Part shown: positions 1 to 11,381 of the stretch, piece by piece
Layout: the number at the start of each line of letters is the position of its first letter
Numbering within the stretch: position 1 is the first letter of the stretch
Assembly: GCA_050250795.1 (NCBI GenBank)
Contig: JBFWNZ010000085.1
Coordinates: 1-12,085, forward strand
Source: JBFWNZ01 sp050250795
GTDB taxonomy: Bacteria > Pseudomonadota > Alphaproteobacteria > UBA8366
Length of the DNA: 12,085 bases
Direction of reading: 5' to 3'
Notes under the pieces: model-generated
What the model was told of the DNA's origin: nothing
Seen by the model: the letters and a program-made list of their open reading frames with translations, nothing else
Databases searched by the model: none
Position numbers and translations under genes: made by a program

Positions 1-83
1 ATTGCGTCGAGCGCGTCGCACACATCGCTGGTGGCATAGCGGCGCAGCGTCTCGGCGATGCGGTCGTTCTGGAGTCCGGTCAT
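1..83 (-). CDS. RraA-like family protein, N-terminal fragment (partial)
   Basis: A leftward reading frame begins at an ATG (complement of 81-83) and runs off the left edge. It gives 27 complete codons, starting MTGLQNDRIAETLRRYATSD and followed by VCDALDA. The pattern of a short helix, then a T/S-x-x-V-x-DALD motif, is how many RraA-like proteins begin. That family includes 4-hydroxy-4-methyl-2-oxoglutarate aldolases and regulators of RNase E activity. A Shine-Dalgarno-like GGAAGGA (complement of about 93-99) lies about 9 bases before the ATG, which supports the start. A sigma-54-like site lies further upstream. Only the N-terminus is visible, so the family call is tentative and the substrate cannot be inferred. 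Start site and coding nature are more secure than the function. Confidence 0.55.
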   Translation of the reverse strand, partial: MTGLQNDRIAETLRRYATSDVCDALDA

Positions 84-121
84 GGCGGGGGTTCCTTCCC
101 AGAAGGGTGTCTCTTTATGGT

Positions 122-137
122 TGCGGAAAGCGTGCCA
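122..137 (-). promoter_or_regulatory. candidate sigma-54 (-24/-12) promoter
   Basis: Read on the minus strand, the site is TGGCACG, four bases (CTTT), then CCGCA. The -24 half matches the TGGCACG consensus exactly. The -12 half keeps the required GC at the right spacing, with ten bases between GG and GC, but has CC where TT is usual. Transcription would begin near 111, leaving a leader of about 28 bases that contains the ribosome-binding site of the leftward gene starting at 83. The geometry is good; the weak -12 half keeps confidence modest. Confidence 0.35.
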
Positions 138-186
138 CAGAGGCGGCCCGCGCGCCACTGGCGGGAGTGGCAGGGCGTCATGCTTC

Positions 187-215
187 CCTCATGCTGAGAC
201 TGACGAAGCATGAGG
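187..215 (+). repeat. short palindromic repeat, forward copy 1
   Basis: Perfect 9-bp arms CCTCATGCT (187-195) and AGCATGAGG (207-215) flank the 11-base loop GAGACTGACGA. The loop sequence resembles that of the other copies (GAGCCTGACGA). This is the forward member of an inverted pair whose partner lies at 237-263, 21 bases away. Such REP-like elements are common between genes in alphaproteobacteria. Confidence 0.8.
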
Positions 216-236
216 TCGCCGGATGCGGCGGAGCGG

Positions 237-285
237 CTCATCCTTCGTCGGGCTCAGGATGAGGCTTCGTCGGGCTCAGGATGAG
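237..285 (-). repeat. short palindromic repeat, reverse copy 1 with tandem duplication
   Basis: Arms CTCATCCT (237-244) and AGGATGAG (256-263) flank a loop that is the reverse complement of the forward-type loop, so this copy is inverted relative to 187-215. The 21-base segment 243-263 is then repeated exactly at 265-285, with one G between, giving an extra right arm. The duplication is likely a slippage or recombination product. Confidence 0.8.
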
Positions 286-334
286 AGCGAGGGGCGCGGG
301 ACGTCAGGAGGATGCGTCGTGCCGGGCGGGACAG

Positions 335-404
335 ATGGCCGGATCAGGTCCGGCCATGACGGGCTTTTCATTTTCGTCGTCATGCGCGGACGCGATCCGC
401 GCAT
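335..404. repeat. two related hairpins in inverted arrangement
   Basis: ATGGCCGGA (335-343) pairs with TCCGGCCAT (349-357) around five bases. ATGCGCGGA (382-390) pairs with TCCGCGCAT (396-404) around five bases. Both have 9-bp perfect arms, the same ATG..CGGA design and the same loop size, and GAC/GTC flanks face each other across a T-rich spacer (364-374). This resembles another widespread alphaproteobacterial intergenic repeat style. The first hairpin is followed by a T-rich stretch and could act as a weak terminator, but no rightward gene precedes it. Confidence 0.7.
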
Positions 405-428
405 CGGTTTGGGGCGGCAGGGCCTTTC

Positions 429-456
429 CCTCCTGCTGAGCCTGTCGAAGCATGCG
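429..456 (+). repeat. short palindromic repeat, forward copy 2 (degenerate)
   Basis: The loop region GAGCCTGTCGA is conserved, but the arms are imperfect: CTGCT on the left against AGCATG on the right. The copy sits 21 bases before the reverse copy at 478-504, the same separation as in the pair at 187-263, so the two pairs look like copies of one composite unit. Confidence 0.65.
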
Positions 457-477
457 CGGCTGGATAGAGCGGCGCGG

Positions 478-504
478 CTCATCCTTCGTCGGGCTCAGGA
501 TGAG
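478..504 (-). repeat. short palindromic repeat, reverse copy 2
   Basis: Arms CTCATCCT (478-485) and AGGATGAG (497-504) and the loop are identical over 27 bases to the reverse copy at 237-263. It forms an inverted pair with the degenerate forward copy just to its left. Confidence 0.8.
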
Positions 505-539
505 GGCGGGCAGGGAGCGCAGTTGCGCGCAATTCCCCT

Positions 540-569
540 TTGACAGGGCGGCGCCCTCGCCCCGACACT
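540..569 (+). promoter_or_regulatory. possible sigma-70 promoter for the polyamine importer
   Basis: A perfect -35 hexamer TTGACA lies at 540-545. After 18 bases, GACACT (564-569) is a weak -10, matching the consensus at three of six positions. It is well placed, about 45 bases before the potF start, downstream of all the repeats in this gap. The weak -10 means this could be chance or an activator-dependent promoter. Confidence 0.4.
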
Positions 570-613
570 CGCGGGCAATCGGATGGTGCGTTGCAGCAAG
601 GGGAGCGCGCGGG

Positions 614-1729
614 ATGGTGCGGAAATCGGCGGGGCTGGCGCTGGCGGCGGCGCTCGTGTCGGGGGCGGTGGCGGCGATGCTGTCCGGGCCCGCGGCGGCG
701 GACGACAAGAAGGTCGTCAATGTCTACAACTGGTCCGACTACATCACCGAGGACACGCTGAAGAAGTTCACGGCGGAGACGGGCATCGAGGTCCGCTACG
801 ACGTGTACGACAACAACGACATCCTGGACGCCAAGCTGCTGGCCGGGAATTCGGGCTATGACGTGGTGTTTCCCACCGCCACGCCCTATTTCGCCAAGCA
901 GATCCAGGCCAAGGCGCTGATGAAGCTGGACAAGGCCAAGCTGCCGAACGCGGCCAAGGTCGATCCGAAGGTATTGCAGCAGCTGCGCGTCGCGGACCCG
1001 GACAATTCCTATGGCCTGCCCTATATGATGGCGGGCACGGGCGTCGGCTATAACGTGGCCAAGGTGAAGGCGGCGATGCCCGACGCGCCGCTGGGCAGCC
1101 TCGCCATGCTGTTCGACCCGGCGGTGCTGGGCAAGCTGGAAGGCTGCGGCGTGACCCTGCTGGACAGCGCCGAGGAGACCTTTCCCGCCGCGCTCGCCTG
1201 GCTGGGCAAGGACCCGACCTCGACCGCGCGCGAGGATCTGGACGCGGCGGCGGCCGTGCTGACCAAGGCGCGGCTGCGCTATCGCTACATCCACTCCTCC
1301 GCCTATATCAACGACCTCGCCAATGGCGCGACCTGCGTCGCCATGGGCTATGCCGGCGACCTGGTGCAGGCGCGCGAGCGGGCGAAGGAGGCCAAGAACG
1401 GGGTGGAGATCGCGATCTTCCTGCCCAAGGAGGCCTCGAATTTCAACGTCGACGTGATGGCCATTCCCGCCGACGCGCCGAATGTGGAGAACGCGTACAA
1501 GTTCATCGACTTCCTGCTGCGGCCCGAGGTGATCGGCCCGATCTCGGTCGCCGTCGGCTATGCCAACGCGGTGCCGGAGGCGGAGAAGTTCATGGACAAG
1601 GCGGTGCTGGAAGACCCGGCCGTCTATCCGCCGAAGGACGCCAAGCTGTACACGCTGCCGGTGGCCACCGACGCCTTCCAGCGCGACCGCACGCGGCTGT
1701 GGACGCGCATCAAGGCGAAGCGGAAATAG
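614..1729 (+). CDS. potF: polyamine (putrescine-type) ABC transporter periplasmic binding protein
   Basis: Secreted solute-binding protein of 371 residues that captures a polyamine in the periplasm and hands it to the permeases encoded downstream. The N-terminus (MVRKSAGLALAAALVSGAVA) is a signal peptide, probably cut after GPAAA near residue 29. The mature protein resembles E. coli PotF (370 residues) throughout: NWSDY (39-43) in the binding cleft, CGVTLLDSAEETF (178-190), HSSAYINDLANG (227-238), GYAGD (245-249), D280 and GYANA (315-319). Cys178 and Cys241 match the positions of the PotF disulfide. Start ATG 614 is preceded by AAGGGGAG (598-605) with 8 bases spacing; the same frame extends back to 452, but that segment lies over a repeat and would bury the signal peptide. 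The pocket Trp of PotF (GWAGD) is Tyr246 here, so exact ligand choice (putrescine, spermidine, other) is uncertain. Confidence 0.93.
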   Translation: MVRKSAGLALAAALVSGAVAAMLSGPAAADDKKVVNVYNWSDYITEDTLKKFTAETGIEVRYDVYDNNDILDAKLLAGNSGYDVVFPTATPYFAKQIQAKALMKLDKAKLPNAAKVDPKVLQQLRVADPDNSYGLPYMMAGTGVGYNVAKVKAAMPDAPLGSLAMLFDPAVLGKLEGCGVTLLDSAEETFPAALAWLGKDPTSTAREDLDAAAAVLTKARLRYRYIHSSAYINDLANGATCVAMGYAGDLVQARERAKEAKNGVEIAIFLPKEASNFNVDVMAIPADAPNVENAYKFIDFLLRPEVIGPISVAVGYANAVPEAEKFMDKAVLEDPAVYPPKDAKLYTLPVATDAFQRDRTRLWTRIKAKRK

Positions 1730-1753
1730 CCGGGATGACCTCCGTCCTCCGCC

Positions 1754-1786
1754 GGCCTCACCCTGAGCCTGACGAAGGGCGAGGCC
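1754..1786 (+). repeat. short palindromic repeat, forward copy 3
   Basis: Arms GGCCTCACCCT (1754-1764) and AGGGCGAGGCC (1776-1786) pair at 10 of 11 positions around the loop GAGCCTGACGA. It starts 24 bases after the potF stop codon and would form a stable hairpin at the 3' end of a potF message. There is no T-run after it, so it is not a standard intrinsic terminator. Confidence 0.8.
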
Positions 1787-1805
1787 CGCACCGTGGTTCG
1801 TGCCG

Positions 1806-1832
1806 CTCATCCTTCGTCAGGCTCAGGATGAG
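1806..1832 (-). repeat. short palindromic repeat, reverse copy 3
   Basis: Arms CTCATCCT (1806-1813) and AGGATGAG (1825-1832) flank the inverted loop TCGTCAGGCTC. It differs by one base from the reverse copies at 237-263 and 478-504. It is 19 bases from the forward copy at 1754-1786, forming the third inverted pair of the window. Confidence 0.8.
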
Positions 1833-1852
1833 GGAGGGGGCGGACGCTGCAT

Positions 1853-1945
1853 CCGTCATTCCCGCGAACGCGGGACTCCAGGGCGATACGCCGTGCCGCC
1901 GGCCCTGGATTCCGGCTCTCCGCTTCGCTGCGGCCGGAATGACGG
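1853..1945. repeat. 93-bp nested inverted repeat (miniature repeat element)
   Basis: The ends CCGTCATTCC (1853-1862) and GGAATGACGG (1936-1945) are perfect 10-bp inverted repeats. Inside them CCAGGGC (1878-1884) pairs with GCCCTGG (1902-1908). This GTCATTCC...GGAATGAC architecture is a familiar dispersed proteobacterial intergenic element. It encodes no protein. Its right end is 16 bases before the potG start codon, so it makes up most of that gene's leader. Confidence 0.8.
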
Positions 1946-1961
1946 GAATGGGTGGGCCGGC

Positions 1962-3047
1962 ATGACCGCAACCCCGCTGGTCCAGGTGGAGGGGGCGGTG
2001 CGCCGGTTCGGCGAGACGGCGGCGCTGGCCGGGGTCGACCTGACGGTGGGGCAGGGCGAGTTCTTCTCGCTGCTGGGCGCGTCGGGCTGCGGCAAGACCA
2101 CGCTGCTGCGGCTGATCGCGGGCCTCGACCGGCCGGATGCGGGGCGCATCCTGATCGACGGCGCCGACATGACCGCCGCCCCGGCGCATGCGCGGCCGGT
2201 GAACACGGTGTTCCAGTCCTATGCCCTGTTCCCGCATATGAGCGTGGAGCGGAATGTCGGCTTCGGCCTGCGCCAGGAGGGCGTGGACAAGGACGAAATC
2301 CGCAATCGCGTGGTCGAGACGATGAGCCAGTTCGGCATCGCCGGCCTCGCGGCGCGGCGGCCCGCCGAGCTGTCGGGCGGGCAGCGGCAGCGGGTCGCGC
2401 TGTGCCGGGCACTGGTCAAGCGGCCGAAGCTGCTGCTGCTGGACGAGCCGCTGGCGGCGCTGGACCGGCGGCTGCGCGAGCAGGCGCGCTTCGAGCTGAA
2501 AAGCGTGCAGGCGCGGCTGGGCATCACCTTCATCATGGTCACCCACGACCAGGAGGAGGCGATGAGCCTGTCCAGCCGCATCGCGGTGATGGAGGCGGGG
2601 CGGATCGTGCAGGTGGGCGCGCCGCGCGACATCTACGACCGCCCGGCCAGCCGCTTCGTGGCCGAGTTCGTGGGCGACGCCAACCTGCTGGAAGGCCGCG
2701 TGCAGGCGCTGGAGGAGGGTTCGGCGCTGGTCGACCTGGCGCTGGACGCGCCGGTGCGGATGCCGGCGCCGCCCGCGCTGCGGCCGGGACAGGCGGTGAC
2801 GGCGATGCTGCGGCCCGAGCGGCTGCGCCTGGCCGCCGAGGGCAAGGCCGGGCCGGGCGAGGCGGGCTGCACCGGCACGGTCGGCGCCGTCGCCTTCCTG
2901 GGCGGCGCGACCCTGGTGCGGGTCGCGGTGTCCGGCGGCCGCGTGATCGAGGCGCGGCTGCCCGAGACGGGCGGGGCGCCGCCCGCCGAGGGCAGCACCG
3001 TGACGCTCGCCTGGCCGGAGAGCGCGGCCGCCATCCTGGGCGCCTAG
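1962..3047 (+). CDS. potG: polyamine ABC transporter ATP-binding protein
   Basis: Cytoplasmic ATPase of 361 residues that drives polyamine import. All nucleotide-binding motifs are present in order: Walker A GASGCGKT (39-46), Q-loop Gln85 in VFQSYALFPHM, signature LSGGQ (137-141), Walker B LLLLDEP (157-163), D-loop AALD, and switch His195 in VTHDQEEA. The last third (from about residue 240) is a TOBE-type regulatory domain with the usual RPERLRL motif. Length is close to E. coli PotG (377). Start ATG 1962 fits the family N-terminus; the frame is open back to 1800 but that part is repeat sequence. No good ribosome-binding site precedes the ATG; only a G-rich GGGTGGG at 1949-1956 does, next to the repeat element. 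Its stop is 2 bases before the PotH-like start. The related FbpC/CysA ATPases share these motifs; the neighbours decide for a polyamine system. Confidence 0.92.
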   Translation: MTATPLVQVEGAVRRFGETAALAGVDLTVGQGEFFSLLGASGCGKTTLLRLIAGLDRPDAGRILIDGADMTAAPAHARPVNTVFQSYALFPHMSVERNVGFGLRQEGVDKDEIRNRVVETMSQFGIAGLAARRPAELSGGQRQRVALCRALVKRPKLLLLDEPLAALDRRLREQARFELKSVQARLGITFIMVTHDQEEAMSLSSRIAVMEAGRIVQVGAPRDIYDRPASRFVAEFVGDANLLEGRVQALEEGSALVDLALDAPVRMPAPPALRPGQAVTAMLRPERLRLAAEGKAGPGEAGCTGTVGAVAFLGGATLVRVAVSGGRVIEARLPETGGAPPAEGSTVTLAWPESAAAILGA

Positions 3048-3049
3048 CC

Positions 3050-3925
3050 GTGCAGGGCCTGCGCCGCGCCGCCGTGCTGCTGCCGCCCTATCTGTGGCTG
3101 CTCGCCTTCTTCGCGCTGCCGATCCTGGTGGTGCTGACCATCAGCCTCGCCGACCCGGTGACGGGCATTCCGCCCTACACGCCGCTGCTGGAATGGCCCG
3201 GGCCGCGGGTGCAGGCGGATTTCGACAATTACGCGACGCTGGCCGCCGACCCCTATTATCTGGACGGCTTCCTGCTGTCGCTGCGCATGGCCGGGGTCTC
3301 GACCCTGCTCTGCCTGCTGCTGGGCTATCCGATGGCGCTGGGCATCGCGCGCGCCGTGCCGGGCCGGCGGCTGCCGCTGCTGCTGCTGCTCATGGTGCCG
3401 TTCTGGACCTCGTTCCTGGTGCGGACATATGCCTGGATATCGCTGCTGAACAGCAACGGGCTGATCAACACGGCGCTGCTCGACCTGGGCCTGATCGAGG
3501 CGCCGCTGCCGCTGCTGCATTCCGCCTTCGCGGTCTATCTCGGCCTCGTCTATGCCTATCTGCCCTTCATGGTGCTGCCGATCTATGCGGTGCTGGAGCG
3601 GCAGGATCCGGCGCTGCTGGAGGCGGCGGCCGATCTGGGGGCGACGCCGCTGCGCGCCTTCCTGACCGTGACATTGCCGCTGTCCTGGCCGGGCATCCTG
3701 GCCGGCTGCATGCTGGTGCTGGTGCCGTCGATCGGCGAGTTCGTGATTCCCGAGCTGCTGGGCGGCTCGGATTTCCTGATGATCGGCCAGTTGCTCTGGA
3801 CCGAGACCTTCCAGAACCGCGACTGGCCGCGCGCGGCCTCGATCACGGTGGCGCTGCTGCTGCTGGTCGTGGTGCCGGTGCTGGCGGTGCAGCGGATCGC
3901 GCGGCCGCCCGAGGGCCGGGCCTGA
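3050..3925 (+). CDS. potH: polyamine ABC transporter permease, PotH/PotB type
   Basis: Inner-membrane permease of 291 residues, one half of the translocation channel. Hydrophobic segments lie at about residues 8-33, 75-100, 108-130, 158-182, 214-236 and 263-284, which fits six membrane spans. The EAA loop that contacts the ATPase is at 191-210 (EAAADLG...TLP). The long periplasmic stretch after the first span (about 35-72) is typical of PotH/PotB. It is somewhat shorter than E. coli PotH (317) at the N-terminus. The start is taken as GTG 3050, two bases after the potG stop: it is the only start that keeps the first membrane span, and no ATG is available before residue 80. A clear Shine-Dalgarno is missing, so translation probably depends on coupling to potG. 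The stop overlaps the next start (TGATG). Confidence 0.9.
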   Translation: MQGLRRAAVLLPPYLWLLAFFALPILVVLTISLADPVTGIPPYTPLLEWPGPRVQADFDNYATLAADPYYLDGFLLSLRMAGVSTLLCLLLGYPMALGIARAVPGRRLPLLLLLMVPFWTSFLVRTYAWISLLNSNGLINTALLDLGLIEAPLPLLHSAFAVYLGLVYAYLPFMVLPIYAVLERQDPALLEAAADLGATPLRAFLTVTLPLSWPGILAGCMLVLVPSIGEFVIPELLGGSDFLMIGQLLWTETFQNRDWPRAASITVALLLLVVVPVLAVQRIARPPEGRA

Positions 3926-4731
3926 TGCGGCGCCGGGGCCTGATCGTGCCGCTGCTGTTCGGCTATGCCTTCCTGTACGGGCCGATCCTGGTGCTGATCG
4001 CGTACTCGTTCAACGCATCGAAGGCAGTGGCGGTGTGGGGCGGCTTCTCCACGCGCTGGTACGGCGAGCTGGTGCAGAACGAGCGCATCCTGGACGCGGC
4101 CTGGCTCAGCCTGCGGATCGCGGCGGCGAATGCGACGCTGGCGGTGCTGCTGGGCACGGCCGCGGCCTATGCGCTGGTGCGGTTCGGCCGGTTCCGCGGC
4201 CGGGCGGTGTTCCAGGGGCTGCTGGTCGCGCCGCTGGTGATGCCGGACGTGATCGTCGGCCTGTCGCTGCTGCTGCTGTTCGTGTGGCTGGAGAGCCAGC
4301 TCGGCTGGCCGGACGGGCGCAGCGCCGTCACCATTGCCATCGCGCATGCCACGGTCAGCATGGCCTATGCGACGGTGGTGGTGCGGGCGCGGCTGGTGCA
4401 GTTCGACCGCGACCTGGAGGATGCGGCGGCCGATCTGGGTGCCGGGCCCTGGGCGACCTTCCGCCAGGTGACGCTGCCGCTGCTGGCGCCGGCGCTGGGC
4501 GCGGCCTGGCTGCTGGCCTTCACGCTGTCGCTGGACGATCTGGTGATCGCCAGTTTCGTGTCCGGGCCCGGCTCGACCACCCTGCCCATCGCCATCTTCT
4601 CCAGCGTGCGCCTCGGCGTCAGCCCGCAGGTGAACGCGCTGGCGACGCTGATCGTTCTGGCGGTGTCGCTGGCCGTGCTGGCCGCAGGATTCCTGATGCG
4701 GCGCCAAGGGCGTAGCCGCGGTCGCGCATAG
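3925..4731 (+). CDS. potI: polyamine ABC transporter permease, PotI/PotC type
   Basis: Second membrane permease of the importer, 268 residues (E. coli PotI is 281). The N-terminal positively charged MRRRG precedes a first span (about 7-28) with the YGPILVLIAYSFN signature of PotC/PotI proteins. Further spans lie at about 62-86, 97-121, 135-155, 187-210 and 237-257. The EAA loop is at 165-185 (EDAAADLG...TLP). The ATG shares its A with the TGA of potH, a typical one-base overlap giving translational coupling. It is the last gene of the importer. No T-tailed terminator hairpin follows, so some read-through into the gltB leader is possible. Confidence 0.92.
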   Translation: MRRRGLIVPLLFGYAFLYGPILVLIAYSFNASKAVAVWGGFSTRWYGELVQNERILDAAWLSLRIAAANATLAVLLGTAAAYALVRFGRFRGRAVFQGLLVAPLVMPDVIVGLSLLLLFVWLESQLGWPDGRSAVTIAIAHATVSMAYATVVVRARLVQFDRDLEDAAADLGAGPWATFRQVTLPLLAPALGAAWLLAFTLSLDDLVIASFVSGPGSTTLPIAIFSSVRLGVSPQVNALATLIVLAVSLAVLAAGFLMRRQGRSRGRA

Positions 4732-4735
4732 CCGG

Positions 4736-4763
4736 TTGCCGCGCGGCGCACTCACGTTATAAC
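4736..4763 (+). promoter_or_regulatory. candidate sigma-70 promoter upstream of gltB (distal)
   Basis: TTGCCG (4736-4741) and TATAAC (4758-4763) are separated by 16 bases; they match the -35 and -10 consensus at 4 and 5 of 6 positions. The -10 lies within the 8-bp palindrome GTTATAAC (4756-4763). It begins five bases after the potI stop and would give a leader of about 230 bases before gltB. Confidence 0.45.
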
Positions 4764-4870
4764 TTGTGCCCCCTGGCGGCCCGTCCGCCGGTCCAGCGGA
4801 TCGAGGCCGCATTGCAGCGGGGAGCAGGCCGCGCCGTTCGCGCGTGCAAAAATAATATCCCGGCGATGCG

Positions 4871-4907
4871 TTTTGGCTTTTGGCCGATCGGGCATAATGT
4901 TGATAAG
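4871..4907 (+). promoter_or_regulatory. AT-rich candidate promoter/operator upstream of gltB (proximal)
   Basis: In otherwise very GC-rich DNA, two exact tandem copies of TTTTGGC (4871-4877 and 4878-4884) precede CATAAT (4893-4898) and TGATAAG (4901-4907). TTGGCC (4880-4885) with GATAAG (4902-4907) has 16-base spacing; TTGGCT (4873-4878) with CATAAT has only 14. A promoter is plausible, with the tandem repeat as a possible regulator site, but the exact hexamers cannot be decided by eye. Confidence 0.35.
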
Positions 4908-5001
4908 TTCCACGCCCCTGACCGGGCGCGGGGCGTCCGGGCGGGCGGGCGCAAGAACAAGAGTGGCCTAGAGCACAGTGCGAGGGGCAAAGGTGAAGCA
5001 G

Positions 5002-9666
<4,665 letters not shown>

Positions 9667-9669
9667 ACG

Positions 9670-11088
<1,419 letters not shown>

Positions 11089-11135
11089 GGGCATCTCGGC
11101 GTCCGTCTTCGGCGGCATTCCGTTACGGTTGCGCA

Positions 11136-11166
11136 AGCATACGGGTTTACGCCCGTAGGCGATGCT
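11136..11166 (+). other. bulged hairpin after gltD
   Basis: TACGGG (11140-11145) pairs with CCCGTA (11152-11157) around six bases, and AGCA (11136-11139) can pair with TGCT (11163-11166) across a five-base bulge. It begins 47 bases after the gltD stop. It may block 3' exonucleases or serve in Rho-dependent termination; with no T-run it is not a standard intrinsic terminator. Confidence 0.4.
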
Positions 11167-11292
11167 GCATATCCTGCCCGAAGGCCGCATCCGATTCAGC
11201 GGTCATATGGTTCGGGAACGGACCAAGGGACAGGTGCCGACGATGTCGCATTCGCGGCCAAACCGCTGGGCCCTCCGGTGCAGTGCTGATTG

Positions 11293-11341
11293 CGAATCTG
11301 GCAGAAACAGGCGGCGGTAACGCCGCAGGCTCTGTCCTTCG
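11293..11341 (+). promoter_or_regulatory. long interrupted hairpin in the methyltransferase leader, GTAA tetraloop
   Basis: GCGGCG (11311-11316) and CGCCGC (11321-11326) form a perfect stem capped by the GNRA-type loop GTAA. Below an internal loop (AACAG against AGGC), GGCAGA (11300-11305) pairs with TCTGTC (11331-11336) with one G-T pair. CGAA (11293-11296) can then pair with TTCG (11338-11341). It ends 40 bases before the methyltransferase start and lacks a T-run. It could be a cis-acting RNA control element; I do not recognise a known riboswitch class. Confidence 0.45.
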
Positions 11342-11381
11342 ACGATCCCGGATTTCGTCAAATCATGGGGAGTGAAGGACG

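Larger units (their letters stand above)
84..613. other. 530-bp intergenic region rich in palindromic repeats
   Basis: No reading frame here looks like a protein on either strand; the open frames are low-complexity products of high GC and cross the repeats. The region holds the upstream signals of the leftward gene (about 84-137), two copies of a paired palindromic repeat (187-285 and 429-504), a pair of related hairpins (335-404), and a possible promoter for the importer (540-569). It is a divergent intergenic region, so it must contain control sequences for genes on both sides. Confidence 0.7.

Noticed and set aside
335..374. Hairpin plus T-rich stretch read as an intrinsic terminator
   Set aside because: No rightward gene precedes it, the T-rich stretch is interrupted, and the hairpin has a near twin at 382-404, so a repeat is the better explanation.
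580..595. Sigma-54-like site before potF (CGGATGG-N4-TTGCA)
   Set aside because: The -12 half is perfect, but the -24 half keeps only the GG and one other base. Transcription would start near 606, leaving most of the ribosome-binding site (598-605) out of the message.
452..613. N-terminal extension of potF back to ATG 452
   Set aside because: The extension translates palindromic repeat sequence, would place the signal peptide internally, and the ATG at 614 has a good ribosome-binding site.
1048..1266. Minus-strand frame inside potF, and similar antisense frames within the other genes
   Set aside because: All lie wholly opposite strongly supported coding sequence, lack ribosome-binding sites and show no recognisable protein features.
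1800..1961. N-terminal extension of potG back to 1800
   Set aside because: The extra residues come from two repeat elements, and the family N-terminus begins just after the ATG at 1962.
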